Origin: Bifidobacterium myosotis
GTDB lineage: Bacteria > Actinomycetota > Actinomycetes > Actinomycetales > Bifidobacteriaceae
NCBI RefSeq assembly: GCF_002259745.1
Contig: NZ_MWWW01000022.1
Coordinates: 1-64,000 of the forward strand
Direction: 5' to 3'
Length of the DNA: 64,000 bases
Position 1 is the stretch's first letter. Each line of letters starts with the position of its first letter. Position numbers and translations under genes: made by a program. A model generated the notes under the pieces. That model had not been told where the DNA came from. It saw only the letters and a program-made list of their open reading frames with translations, and ran no database searches. Below are positions 28,582 to 37,494 of the stretch, piece by piece.

Positions 28582-29685
28582 CTAGGCCAGCCCGTCACGG
28601 ACGAACGCCGTAAGATACCGTGCCACCGCCTTGACCGCCGCCATGGTGGCGGCATAATCCATGTGCGTGGGACCGATGGATCCGACGAAGGCGATGGGTT
28701 CGTCGGCGGAACCGGACGTGTCACCAACGGACGATTCATCCCCGTCCTGCTCCCCGTCCGCGTCGCGCGCCGCAGCCGCACGCCCGTAGCCGCTGCTCAC
28801 CACCGAGGCGTGCAACAGCTCCGGACTGTGGTTCTCCGACCCGATGGACACGCCCACGCCCGAAGCGTTCGTCTCCTCGCTCAGGTTGCTCATGAGCTTC
28901 ATGAGCACCACCTGTTCCTCCAGCGCGTCGAACAGCGGGGCCAAATCGGCCACGGACTGGGTATGGGCGAGTCGGGAGGCGCCGGACATATACAGCTCGT
29001 TGGCCCGTTCGTCCAGCGCCATCGATTCGAAGGCGTCGGCCAACGATTCGGCCACCGCGCGCACGTCCTCATATCCCACGGAGGAGCCGATGGCACGCAC
29101 CGTTTCGGCCGATCGCGACAGCGACAGGCCATTGCACTGCTCGTTGACCGCATTGGACAGACGCGCGACCGCGTCGGTCGGCGGCATCGCCGAGACGCCG
29201 AGACCATGCTGCGCCACACGGCCGCTGTCGGTGATGACCACGGCGAGCAGGGTGGTCATGGCGACCGGCACCATCTCCACATGGCGCAACGTGGCCTTGG
29301 CCAGCGACGGCGACGCCACGACGGCCACCTGACCGGTGATCTCCGAAAGCAGACGCGCCGAACGCTGCAGCGCGTCGGTAAGGCTCACCGAACCGGACAG
29401 GAAACTGTTGATGCCCCTGCGTTGGGCCTCGCTGAGCGGCACCACGGTGGCCAGCCGGTCCACGAAATAGCGGTACCCCTTTTCGGTGGGCACACGGCCC
29501 GCCGAGGTGTGTGGCTGGATCAGATAGCCCTCGTCCTCGAGCGCGGCCATGTCGTTGCGTATGGTGGCCGAGCTGACCCCCAGATGGTGTTGTTTGGTCA
29601 GTGACGTGGACCCCACCGGCTCCTGCGAGCGGATGTAGTCCTCCACCACGGCGCGCAGCACCAGCATGCGTCGCGATTGCGTCAT
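28582..29685 (-). CDS. hrcA: Heat-inducible transcription repressor HrcA
   Basis: A 367-residue repressor: N-terminal winged helix (MLVLRAVVEDYIRSQEPVGS, then GVSSATIRNDMAALEDEGYL and HTSAGRVPTEKGYRYFVD), followed by the GAF-like HrcA core. A Ser/Asp/Gly-rich insertion (DADGEQDGDESSVGDTSG, about residues 310-330) interrupts the C-terminal part. HrcA binds CIRCE and is refolded by GroEL. An exact CIRCE lies about 170 bp upstream, so the operon is autoregulated. ATG at 29685 has an AAGGAGG site. Confidence 0.97.
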   Translation of the reverse strand: MTQSRRMLVLRAVVEDYIRSQEPVGSTSLTKQHHLGVSSATIRNDMAALEDEGYLIQPHTSAGRVPTEKGYRYFVDRLATVVPLSEAQRRGINSFLSGSVSLTDALQRSARLLSEITGQVAVVASPSLAKATLRHVEMVPVAMTTLLAVVITDSGRVAQHGLGVSAMPPTDAVARLSNAVNEQCNGLSLSRSAETVRAIGSSVGYEDVRAVAESLADAFESMALDERANELYMSGASRLAHTQSVADLAPLFDALEEQVVLMKLMSNLSEETNASGVGVSIGSENHSPELLHASVVSSGYGRAAAARDADGEQDGDESSVGDTSGSADEPIAFVGSIGPTHMDYAATMAAVKAVARYLTAFVRDGLA

Positions 29686-29854
29686 GCGCGCCTCCTTATA
29701 TATGGCAAGAATTCATGCACGGTTCACCTGCGCTCCTCATGCGACTTTCAAACGACCGAGCAAACACTTCGATTCGCCCTCATTCCATTGGAATTCCGCC
29801 GAATCGAGTCGCCGCTGGACGCAATCGCCTACGCAGCTACCGCGTACCATTGTA

Positions 29855-29881
29855 TTAGCACTCCGGCGTTTCGAGTGCTAA
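29855..29881. promoter_or_regulatory. CIRCE operator upstream of hrcA-dnaJ
   Basis: TTAGCACTC-N9-GAGTGCTAA, a perfect match to the HrcA-binding consensus, in the divergent region between hrcA and tkt. It may also influence tkt, whose start is 184 bp away. Confidence 0.97.
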
Positions 29882-30064
29882 CCCGTTCGTCCGTAGCGAA
29901 GTGACGATAATTGTGAACGCTAACAGCACACAAGTTACCAAAACACGCCAAAATTGCACCACAACGTCGCAAACCGACGCTAGCATGGGAAACGCAATGT
30001 GAGGGCGTCTTGCGCTCGGCACAAGCCGGATACGCGGCCCGACCAATTGGAAGGAAAGTAATCC

Positions 30065-32167
30065 ATGACCGAATTCAAGGAGACCGAACTGGACGAACGC
30101 GCCATCAAGATGGCCAAGGTCCTGTCGGCCGACGCGGTTGAGAAGGCCGGTTCCGGCCACCCCGGTTCCCCCATCTCCCTGGCGCCCGTCGCCTACACCC
30201 TGTACCAGCACTTCATCAAGCATGATCCGAACGATCCCAACTGGGAAGGCCGCGATCGCTTCATCCTTTCGGGCGGTCACGCATCCCTCACCCAGTACGT
30301 TCAGCTGTACTTCTCCGGCTACGGCGTGACCCTGGACGACCTCAAGCACTTCCGCGGTGGCGCCGACACCCGTACACCGGGCCACCCCGAGTACGGCCTG
30401 ACCCCGGGCATTGAGATGACCACCGGCCCGCTGGGCCAGGGCTTCGCCTCCGCCATCGGCTTCGCCTACGGCGAGCGTTTCCAGCGCGGTCTGCTCGACC
30501 CGGAGACCCCGAAGGAAGAGTCCCCGTTCTACCACAAGATCTGGGCCATCTGCGGTGAAGGCGACATCGAGGAAGGCATCTCCGGCGAGGCCGCCGCTCT
30601 TGCCGCCAACCAGAAGCTCGGCAACCTGACCGTGATCTTCGACGCCAACCGCATCCAGATCGAGGGCGACACCAACCTAGTGCTGGCCGAGGACGTGCTC
30701 AAGCGCTTCCAGGCCTACGGCTGGTACACCGACGAGTTCAGCTTCATCCAGCCCGATGGCTCTTACAAGGAGGACATCGAGGGTCTGGCCGACGTGATCG
30801 CCAAGGCCGAGGCCGCCGCTCCGGATCAGCCGAAGCTCATCAAGGTCCACTCCCTGATCGCCTGGCCGACCCCGGGCAAGACCAACGACCCGTCCTCCCA
30901 CGGCTCCAAGCTGGGCGCCGAGGCCGTCGCCGGCCTCAAGAAGCTCCTCGGCTACGACCCGGAGGAGTCCTTCCACGTCGATGAGGAGGCCCTCGCCCAC
31001 GCCCGCAAGGTCGCCGAGCGCGGCCTCGAGGCCCACAAGGAATGGGACGAGAAGTTCGACGCCTGGCGCAAGGCCAACCCGGACAAGGCCGCCCTGTACG
31101 ACCGCATCAAGGCCGGCAAGCTGCCTGAGGACTTCGACAAGGCCATCGACGATCTCGAGGCCACCTTCGAGGTCGGCAAGGGCGTCGCCACCCGTGGCGC
31201 CTCCGGCTCCGTCCTGAACGCCATCGCGGCCGTCATGCCGGAACTCTGGGGCGGCTCCGCCGACCTCGGTGGCTCCAACAAGACCGACCTCAAGGGCGCC
31301 GCCACCTTCGCCCCGGCCGAGTGCGCCACCGTTCAGTGGCCGAACTGCAACGAGTTCGGTCGCCAGCTGCACTTCGGCGTGCGCGAGTTCACCATGGGCT
31401 GCATCACCAACGGCATCCTGCTGGGCTCCCACACCCGTCCGTTCGGCGGCACCTTCTTCATGTTCTCCGACTACGAGCGCTCCGCCGTCCGTCTGGCCGC
31501 CCTCATGGAGATCCCGAACCTGTACGTGTGGACCCACGACTCCGTGGCCGTGGGCGAGGACGGCCCGACCCACCAGCCGGTCGAGCACCTGGCCTCCTTC
31601 CGCGCCATCCCGCAGCTCGAGGTCATCCGTCCTGCCGACGCCTTCGAGACCGCCGAGGCATACCGCTACTTCTTCGAGAAGAAGAACACCCTGCCGGGTG
31701 CCATGGTGCTGACCCGTCAGGGTGTCCCGACCCTCGCCGAGACCGCCGCCAAGGCCAAGGAAGGTGTCAAGAAGGGCGCCTACGTGCTCGTCGACACCGA
31801 GGGCACCCCGGACGTCATCATCATGGCCTCCGGTTCCGAGGTCCAGTGGGCCGTGGCCGCCGCCAAGACCCTGGCCGAGAAGAACATCAAGGCCCGCGTG
31901 GTCTCCTTCCCGTCCATGGAGTGGTTCGAGGAGCAGGACGCCGAGTACAAGGAGGCCGTGCTTCCGGCTTCCGTCAAGGCCCGCGTCTCCGTCGAGGCCG
32001 GTGTGGCCATGCCGTGGTACAAGTACCTCGGCACCTACGGCAAGCCGGTTTCCATCGAGCAGTTCGGCCTGCAGGGCAACGGCGCGCAGAACATGATCGA
32101 CCTCGGCATCACCGCCGAGCATGTGGTCGAGGCCGCCGAGGCTTCCCTGGCCGAGGTGAACGCCTGA
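30065..32167 (+). CDS. tkt: Transketolase
   Basis: A 700-residue thiamine-diphosphate enzyme that moves two-carbon units between sugar phosphates; in bifidobacteria it works with transaldolase to make the pentose phosphates used by phosphoketolase. Motifs: GHPGSPISLAPVAYTLY, the ThDP motif region GEGDIEEGISGEAAALAANQ, and pyrimidine-binding THDSVAVGEDGPTHQPVEHL. Codon use is strongly biased to GCC, GGC and AAG, as in highly expressed genes. ATG at 30065 has GGAAGGAAAG upstream. The tal gene follows after 198 bp holding an inverted-repeat element. Confidence 0.98.
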   Translation: MTEFKETELDERAIKMAKVLSADAVEKAGSGHPGSPISLAPVAYTLYQHFIKHDPNDPNWEGRDRFILSGGHASLTQYVQLYFSGYGVTLDDLKHFRGGADTRTPGHPEYGLTPGIEMTTGPLGQGFASAIGFAYGERFQRGLLDPETPKEESPFYHKIWAICGEGDIEEGISGEAAALAANQKLGNLTVIFDANRIQIEGDTNLVLAEDVLKRFQAYGWYTDEFSFIQPDGSYKEDIEGLADVIAKAEAAAPDQPKLIKVHSLIAWPTPGKTNDPSSHGSKLGAEAVAGLKKLLGYDPEESFHVDEEALAHARKVAERGLEAHKEWDEKFDAWRKANPDKAALYDRIKAGKLPEDFDKAIDDLEATFEVGKGVATRGASGSVLNAIAAVMPELWGGSADLGGSNKTDLKGAATFAPAECATVQWPNCNEFGRQLHFGVREFTMGCITNGILLGSHTRPFGGTFFMFSDYERSAVRLAALMEIPNLYVWTHDSVAVGEDGPTHQPVEHLASFRAIPQLEVIRPADAFETAEAYRYFFEKKNTLPGAMVLTRQGVPTLAETAAKAKEGVKKGAYVLVDTEGTPDVIIMASGSEVQWAVAAAKTLAEKNIKARVVSFPSMEWFEEQDAEYKEAVLPASVKARVSVEAGVAMPWYKYLGTYGKPVSIEQFGLQGNGAQNMIDLGITAEHVVEAAEASLAEVNA

Positions 32168-32212
32168 TTCGGTTTTCCCGTATCGGCGCGTCCATATAAC
32201 CGAATGATTTTG

Positions 32213-32336
32213 TTGGCTCCCCTTTCCGAGGGGAGCCGTCAGGCGAAAGTCTGACTGGAGGAGAGCAATGCTTGAGCCCACTCCCCTCCGGTCCGCATCA
32301 GCGGACGGCTTCCCTCATCCACGGAAAAGGGAGCCT
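32213..32336 (+). repeat. 124-bp GGCTCCCC-tipped inverted-repeat element between tkt and tal
   Basis: The left tip TTGGCTCCCCTTTCC and the right tip GGAAAAGGGAGCCTAG face each other. Within lie hairpins GGCTCCCC/GGGGAGCC (32215-32237), GTCAGGCGAAAGTCTGAC and GTCCGCATCAGCGGAC. It sits between two highly expressed bifid-shunt genes and would be transcribed with them, so it could process or attenuate the mRNA. Confidence 0.7.
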
Positions 32337-32365
32337 AGGGCGAAATCCATCAAGGAGAAAACACA

Positions 32366-33469
32366 ATGACTGAAGCAACTCAGCGTACGTCCGACAACGG
32401 CGTTTCCATCTGGCTGGACGATCTGTCCCGCTCCCGCATCGAGTCCGGCTCCCTGCAGGACCTCATCGCCAACAAGAACGTCGTTGGTGTGACCACCAAC
32501 CCGTCCATCTTCCAGAAGGCCCTGAGCCAGGTCGGCCCGTACGACGCTCAGCTCAAGGAACTCGGCAAGGTTGACGTCGAGACCGCCGTGCGCGAGCTCA
32601 CCACCACCGATGTGCGCAACGCCACCGACATCTTCCGCGAGATCGCCGAGGCCACCGACTTCGTCGACGGCCGTGTCTCCATCGAGGTCGACCCGCGTCT
32701 GGCCCACGAGACCGAGGCCACCGAGAAGCAGGCCGTTGAGCTGTGGGAGAAGGTCAACCGTCCGAACGCCATGATCAAGATCCCGGCGACCCTCGAGGGC
32801 CTGCCGGCCATCACCGCCACCCTGGCCAAGGGCATCTCCGTCAACGTCACCCTGATCTTCTCGCTCGAGCGCTACGAGCAGGTCATCGACGCCTACATCG
32901 AGGGCATCGCCCAGGCTGACGCCAACGGCCACGACCTCAAGCACATCGGCTCCGTCGCTTCCTTCTTCGTCTCCCGCGTGGACACCGCCGTGGACAAGCT
33001 GCTGGAAGCCAACGGCTCCGACGAGGCCAAGGCCCTCGAGGGCAAGGCCGCCGTGGCCAACGCCCGTCTGGCCTACGAGCTGTTCGAGAAGAAGTTCGCC
33101 GAGGATCCGCGCTGGGCCGACCTGGCCGCCAAGGGTGCCAAGGTCCAGCGTCCGCTGTGGGCCTCCACCGGCACTAAGAACCCGGCCTACTCCGACTGCA
33201 AGTACGTTGACGAGCTGGTTGCCAAGCACATCGTCAACACCATGCCGGAGAAGACCCTGAACGCCCTGGCCGACCACGGCAACGGCGCCCCGTCCATCGA
33301 GGGCACCTACGAGGAGTCCCACGCCATCATCAACAAGCTGGCTGAGCTGGGCATCAACCTCAAGGACGTCACCGACAAGCTGGAGGCCGACGGTGTCGCC
33401 GCCTTCATCAAGTCCTGGGATTCCGTGCTCGCCGACGTGCAGTCCGGCATCGATCGCGTGAACGCCTGA
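32366..33469 (+). CDS. tal: Transaldolase
   Basis: A 367-residue enzyme of the actinobacterial/cyanobacterial transaldolase type, which moves dihydroxyacetone units between sugar phosphates. Signature NKNVVGVTTNPSIFQKAL near residue 37, the Schiff-base lysine in AMIKIPATLEGLPAI, and LWASTGTKNPAYSD. Codon bias is as strong as in tkt. ATG at 32366 has an AAGGAG site. A strong terminator follows 50 bp after the stop. Confidence 0.98.
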   Translation: MTEATQRTSDNGVSIWLDDLSRSRIESGSLQDLIANKNVVGVTTNPSIFQKALSQVGPYDAQLKELGKVDVETAVRELTTTDVRNATDIFREIAEATDFVDGRVSIEVDPRLAHETEATEKQAVELWEKVNRPNAMIKIPATLEGLPAITATLAKGISVNVTLIFSLERYEQVIDAYIEGIAQADANGHDLKHIGSVASFFVSRVDTAVDKLLEANGSDEAKALEGKAAVANARLAYELFEKKFAEDPRWADLAAKGAKVQRPLWASTGTKNPAYSDCKYVDELVAKHIVNTMPEKTLNALADHGNGAPSIEGTYEESHAIINKLAELGINLKDVTDKLEADGVAAFIKSWDSVLADVQSGIDRVNA

Positions 33470-33521
33470 GACCATTTGCGGCGGTAGACGTCTTATAACG
33501 TCCCTGCCGTGAGGTTTTTCA

Positions 33522-33570
33522 GGGGGGCTTCCTTCCCAATCCACTGCGGGTTGGGAAGGAAGCCCCCTTT
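33522..33570 (+). terminator. Intrinsic terminator of tal
   Basis: GGGGGCTTCCTTCCCAATCC pairs with GGGTTGGGAAGGAAGCCCCC (33548-33567), followed by TTT. Confidence 0.9.
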
Positions 33571-33687
33571 GTTATGGACTGGTTGTTATGGACTGTCACG
33601 GATTTCCGAGGACTGCCATCGGCCGCTTCATCCGAATCAGTGGGAGATCCACAAAACGACTGTATGTATGCGCCGTTACGAAGCACC

Positions 33688-33763
33688 CGCGTACTTACCG
33701 TCCCTCTTAAGCCCGAAACAAGCGGTAAGTACGCGGGACCTTCGACGAGACGCGTACTTACCG
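33688..33763. repeat. Palindrome cluster with three CGCGTACTTACCG half-sites
   Basis: CGCGTACTTACCG at 33688-33700, its exact complement CGGTAAGTACGCG at 33723-33735, and a third direct copy at 33751-33763. The first two form a perfect 13-bp hairpin with a 22-nt loop. The motif seems private to this gap. The rest of 33571-33859 holds no gene that I recognise. Confidence 0.7.
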
Positions 33764-33859
33764 CCTGTTGTCATCGCCAAACACGTAGCGCGTCCACCAG
33801 CCCATCCAGCCATACGCGCATGCGGCACAGCGCAAGCATGTCCCTAAACGGCTGGCTAG

Positions 33860-34381
33860 TCAAGCAGCATCCAGCCACGCGCGCATGCGGCGCAGACCCT
33901 CCGCGGTGTCCTCGGCGGTGCCGACGTAGGACAGGCGCACGTAGCCACGGCCCCGCGAGCCGAAACCCGACGCCGGGGTCACCACCACTTTGGCCTCATG
34001 CAGCAAGCGTACGGCGAAGTCGTGGTCGTTCATGCCACCCGTGGTCACGATGATCTCGTTGTCCGGGTCGTAGGCGAGGCCGTCGCCGGACTCATCCGAA
34101 CCCGCGCCGTCCGACCTCGCGTCGTCAGGTAACGCACCGTCAATCCGGGCGCGGTACCGGCACCATGCCCGGCGCAGCGCCAACGTGCCGCGATTCGGCG
34201 TGTAATGCGTGTCGCCGTGAATCGCCGCCTGATACGCGGCGTCTATCATCGGCCGAGGCGTGTCGAAGCCGGGCTCCCCCACGGCGAACGAAATCGCACC
34301 CGGCACGCCGGCCGCCAGCTCGAACATCTCCCTGACACTGGGATACAGCGCTTCCTGCGCGCGATGCGAAACCTCCGGCAT
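33860..34381 (-). pseudogene. Class I aminotransferase with the catalytic middle deleted in frame
   Basis: Residues 1-117 match the N-terminus of aspartate-aminotransferase-like enzymes (FAVGEPGFDTPRPMIDAAY, THYTPNRGTLALRRA, EIIVTTGGM). Residues 118-173 match the extreme C-terminus (DFAVRLLHEAKVVVTPASGF, GYVRLSYVGTAEDTAEGLRR). About 210-220 residues that should lie between, including the PLP lysine, are absent. The junction is near base 34030 and the frame is preserved. The start (ATG 34381) keeps an AGGAGG site, so a 173-residue remnant may still be made, but it cannot be a transaminase. A Ser/Asp/Gly-rich insertion (SDGAGSDESGDG) precedes the junction. Confidence 0.85.
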
Positions 34382-34613
34382 ACCTTACCTCCTCAATCCG
34401 CCCATTGGTACGGTTGTTGCCCATATCGTAGACGTGCGATGTTTCCGCGAAAGCGCCGTCCACGGGTTAGGAGGGTCCGTGCCGCGCGCCGGTCGCATGA
34501 CCAGCACACGAGCATGGCCACATGCCTGCAGGTCAATATGGTCGCATGATCGATACGTGAGCATGATCGTCGCACACGGGCCGCATAACCTTGACCACGG
34601 CTCATGTTGGCTG

Positions 34614-34738
34614 CTAGTATCCCGCGTTAGAGATTCGTTGACTCAATGGCCACCCTTCAGAATCTCTTCACCGGGCCAACTCCCCCTGACGAGGAGGGCC
34701 GACAATACCATCAACGAATTAATTCACGCAGGCATCAG
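34614..34738 (+). repeat. 125-bp miniature inverted-repeat element with CTAG...TCGTTGA ends
   Basis: The left end CTAGTATCCCGCG...TCGTTGA (34614-34641) faces the right end TCAACGAATTAATTCACGC (from 34711). The core has a GGCCAACTCCCCC/GGAGGGCCG inverted repeat. It lies 40 bp upstream of the brnQ start, so it could carry or disturb that promoter. Confidence 0.7.
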
Positions 34739-34777
34739 GTCCGCGGAAAGTGCAACTCGTACGGAGAGAGGCAGGAT

Positions 34778-36148
34778 ATGCATATGTTGAACACTCGCGC
34801 ACGAGTGGTGATGACGTTCACGTTCTTTTCGATGTTCTTCGGGGCCGGAAACCTGATTTTCCCCCCGTTCGTGGGCGCTCAGGCCGGTTCCGCCACGGTG
34901 CCCGCGGCCATCGGGTTCATCGTCTCGGCAGTGGGTCTGCCGATTCTTGGCGTGATGGCGGTGACGTTCGCCGGCGGCTTCGACAAACTGGCCACCCGCG
35001 TCTCCCCCAGGTTCGCATTGTTCCTGGGACTCGCCATCATCCTGACCATCGGCCCGTGCTTCGCCATCCCCCGCACGGCCACCACTTCGTTCGAGATGAT
35101 GGTCGCCCCGTTCACACCGGACGGTTCCATCTGGCTCGCGCGGCTCGTCTACTCGTTCGTGTTCTTCGCACTGGCGTTCGTCTTCGCCCAGCATCCCGAA
35201 AAGCTCTCCAAGGTGCTGGGCCGTTTCATGGGTCCGTTGCTACTCGTCCTTATCGCCGCGCTGTTCGTGGCCTGCCTGGTGCATGGCATCGGCACACCGG
35301 CCAAGCCGATGGGTGACTATGCGGTCAATCAGCTGGCACGTGGCTTCCTTGACGGATATCAGACCATGGATCTGCTGGCCGCCCTGTACTTCGGCATCGT
35401 GATCTCGGCGAACATCCGCGCGCAGCAGGTGGACGACGAGGCGCAGGTGCAACGCGAGACGGCGTTCGCGGGTCTCGGCACCGGCGTGCTGCTGGTGCTT
35501 ATCTATGGCGCGCTCGCCTATGTGGGCGTGGTCTCCGGCGCAATCGCCGCAATCGATCCCGCGACGGACACGGGCGCCACGGTGCTCACCAATCTCACGT
35601 CCTCGGTGTTCGGCGCGGGCGGCACGGTGTTCCTCGGTCTGGTGTTCGTCATCGCCTGTCTGAATGTGTGCACTGGGCTAATCTGCACATGCGCCACCTA
35701 TTTCCATACGAAGTTCCCCACCGTCGCCGGCCGGAAAGTGAGCTACCGCGCCTGGCAGGTGCTGTTCACCGTGTTCAGCTTCGTGGTGTCGAACGCCGGA
35801 CTGAGCGCGATCATCAAGGTGTCCGTGCCGGTGCTCTCCGCCCTGTATCCGATGGCTATCGTGCTGGTGCTGTTGGCCCTGACCCATCATGTGTTCGGTG
35901 CGCGCTTCCCGCGCGTGTACTTCTGGACCGTTCTGTTGGTGGGCATCGTGGCGGTTCTGGGGTGCATCGAATCGTTGGTGCAGGTGTTCGGCGGCTCGCT
36001 GCCGTGGCTCGCTGCCGTATTGGGACTGCTGCCGATGCAGTCCTATCAGCTCGGCTGGCTGGTCCCGGCCGCTCTCGGCCTCGCGATCGGCGTGATTGAT
36101 TCACTCGTCCGTGGTGCCGCCGACGGACGGGTTCACGGTCGGGTCTAG
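34778..36148 (+). CDS. brnQ: Branched-chain amino acid transport carrier (LIVCS family)
   Basis: A 456-residue membrane protein with about 12 hydrophobic helices that takes up Leu, Ile and Val with sodium or protons. The N-terminus VVMTFTFFSMFFGAGNLIFPP and the following GPCFAIPRTATTSFEM are the family signatures. ATG at 34778 has GGAGAGAGG upstream; the frame is open to 34646, but that part lies in the repeat element. No terminator is clear after the stop. Confidence 0.95.
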   Translation: MHMLNTRARVVMTFTFFSMFFGAGNLIFPPFVGAQAGSATVPAAIGFIVSAVGLPILGVMAVTFAGGFDKLATRVSPRFALFLGLAIILTIGPCFAIPRTATTSFEMMVAPFTPDGSIWLARLVYSFVFFALAFVFAQHPEKLSKVLGRFMGPLLLVLIAALFVACLVHGIGTPAKPMGDYAVNQLARGFLDGYQTMDLLAALYFGIVISANIRAQQVDDEAQVQRETAFAGLGTGVLLVLIYGALAYVGVVSGAIAAIDPATDTGATVLTNLTSSVFGAGGTVFLGLVFVIACLNVCTGLICTCATYFHTKFPTVAGRKVSYRAWQVLFTVFSFVVSNAGLSAIIKVSVPVLSALYPMAIVLVLLALTHHVFGARFPRVYFWTVLLVGIVAVLGCIESLVQVFGGSLPWLAAVLGLLPMQSYQLGWLVPAALGLAIGVIDSLVRGAADGRVHGRV

Positions 36149-36345
36149 CGTCCGGCAGTCAGGTTGGCGGGATGATTGGTGAGATGAGCGGAGGCGTGCG
36201 GCGGAGTATTCGGGTAAGGTACGTCACGTATGCCGTTTCATACGACGCCGGCACGAGGGCGATTGTCGGAGCGGCTGAGTGGAACGAACGAGCCGGATTC
36301 TGATTGGTCTGGTTCACACCAACGGTTCAAAGGAGACGAACGACT

Positions 36346-37494
36346 ATGACCTATGCGAAGAACGCGCCGTTCCGTGCGGATGTGGTGGGCAGCTATCTGC
36401 GTCCCGCCGAGCTCAAGGCCGCCCGCGCCGACTTCGAGGCGGGCCGCATCGACGCCGATGCGTTGAAGGCCGTGGAGGACAAGGTCATCGTGGATCTGGT
36501 GGCCAAGCAGAAGGCGGCGGGACTGCATGTGATCACGGATGGCGAGTTCCGTCGCGCCTATTGGCATCTTGATTTCATGTGGAATCTGCAGGGTGTCAAG
36601 CGCGGCACGGCTCCCATCCAGTTCAAGGGCTCCGATGGCACGGCCGTGGTCGAGGCGGCCGGCGTGGACGGCGAGATCAGCGGCGAGCACCACCCGTTCG
36701 TGGAGCATTACCGGTTCGTCAAGGCGCTTGAGGATGACAACACCCGCGCCAAGCAGACCGTCCCCTCCCCCGCGCAGACGCTGTTCGTGCTGCAGCAGGG
36801 CATCGCCGAGGACGCGACCAACCCGTACAAGGACAGTGACGCTCTGGCCGAGGCTATCGCCAACGCCTACATCCAGGTGGCGCATGACCTGTACGAGGCG
36901 GGCTGCCGCACGCTGCAGTTCGATGACTGCACATGGGGCGCGTTCGTGTCCGAGGACTTCAAGGACACCGTGTTCGGCGTGGACGCCAAAACCGTGCAGC
37001 GCCAGTACGCTGCGGTGAACAACGCGGTGATCGCCGCCGTGCCGGACGACATGGTGGTCACCACGCATATCTGCCGCGGCAACTACCAGTCGCAGTGGTT
37101 CTCCGCCGGCGGATACGGCCAGGTGGCGGATGTGCTGTTCGGCGAGGAGAACGTGGCCGCCTACTATCTGGAGTTCGATGACGACCGTTCCGGCGACTTC
37201 GAGCCGCTGGCCAAGGTCTCGGACGGCAAGCAGGTGGTGCTCGGCCTCATCACCTCGAAGAAGCCGGAGCTCGAGGACCCCGAGACCATCAAGGCCCGTA
37301 TCGCCGAGGCAGCGCAGTATGTGCCGCTGGAGCGCCTGTGCCTGTCCACCCAGTGCGGCTTCGCCTCCACCGAGGAAGGCAACCACCTCACCGAAGACCA
37401 GCAGTGGGCCAAGATCGCTCTGGTACGTTCCATCGCCGAGGAGGTATGGCCTTCATCGGCGGAGACCGACCTCACGCCTGCCAATAATAACTGA
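36346..37494 (+). CDS. MetE C-terminal-like (YxjG-type) cobalamin-independent methyltransferase
   Basis: A 382-residue single-domain relative of MetE. Zinc ligands are seen as HICRGN (His and Cys), YLEFDDDRSGDFEPL (Glu/Asp region) and LSTQCGFASTEEGN (Cys). The N-terminus PFRADVVGSYLRPAELKAAR and DGEFRRAYWHLDFMW are the usual substrate-site blocks. Such short enzymes methylate homocysteine or relatives from methylated donors other than the triglutamate folate; the donor is unknown here. ATG at 36346 has AAAGGAG upstream. Its last 23 bases overlap the opposing aminotransferase gene. No SAM riboswitch is recognisable in the 197-bp leader. Confidence 0.92.
   Translation: MTYAKNAPFRADVVGSYLRPAELKAARADFEAGRIDADALKAVEDKVIVDLVAKQKAAGLHVITDGEFRRAYWHLDFMWNLQGVKRGTAPIQFKGSDGTAVVEAAGVDGEISGEHHPFVEHYRFVKALEDDNTRAKQTVPSPAQTLFVLQQGIAEDATNPYKDSDALAEAIANAYIQVAHDLYEAGCRTLQFDDCTWGAFVSEDFKDTVFGVDAKTVQRQYAAVNNAVIAAVPDDMVVTTHICRGNYQSQWFSAGGYGQVADVLFGEENVAAYYLEFDDDRSGDFEPLAKVSDGKQVVLGLITSKKPELEDPETIKARIAEAAQYVPLERLCLSTQCGFASTEEGNHLTEDQQWAKIALVRSIAEEVWPSSAETDLTPANNN

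Noticed and set aside
27274-29604. A 776-codon plus-strand ORF spanning dnaJ and hrcA antisense
   Set aside because: It crosses two unrelated genes and has no recognisable domain; third-position GC bias keeps stops out of the opposite frame.
36149-36345. SAM or cobalamin riboswitch before the MetE-like gene
   Set aside because: No conserved riboswitch core could be traced in the 197-bp leader.
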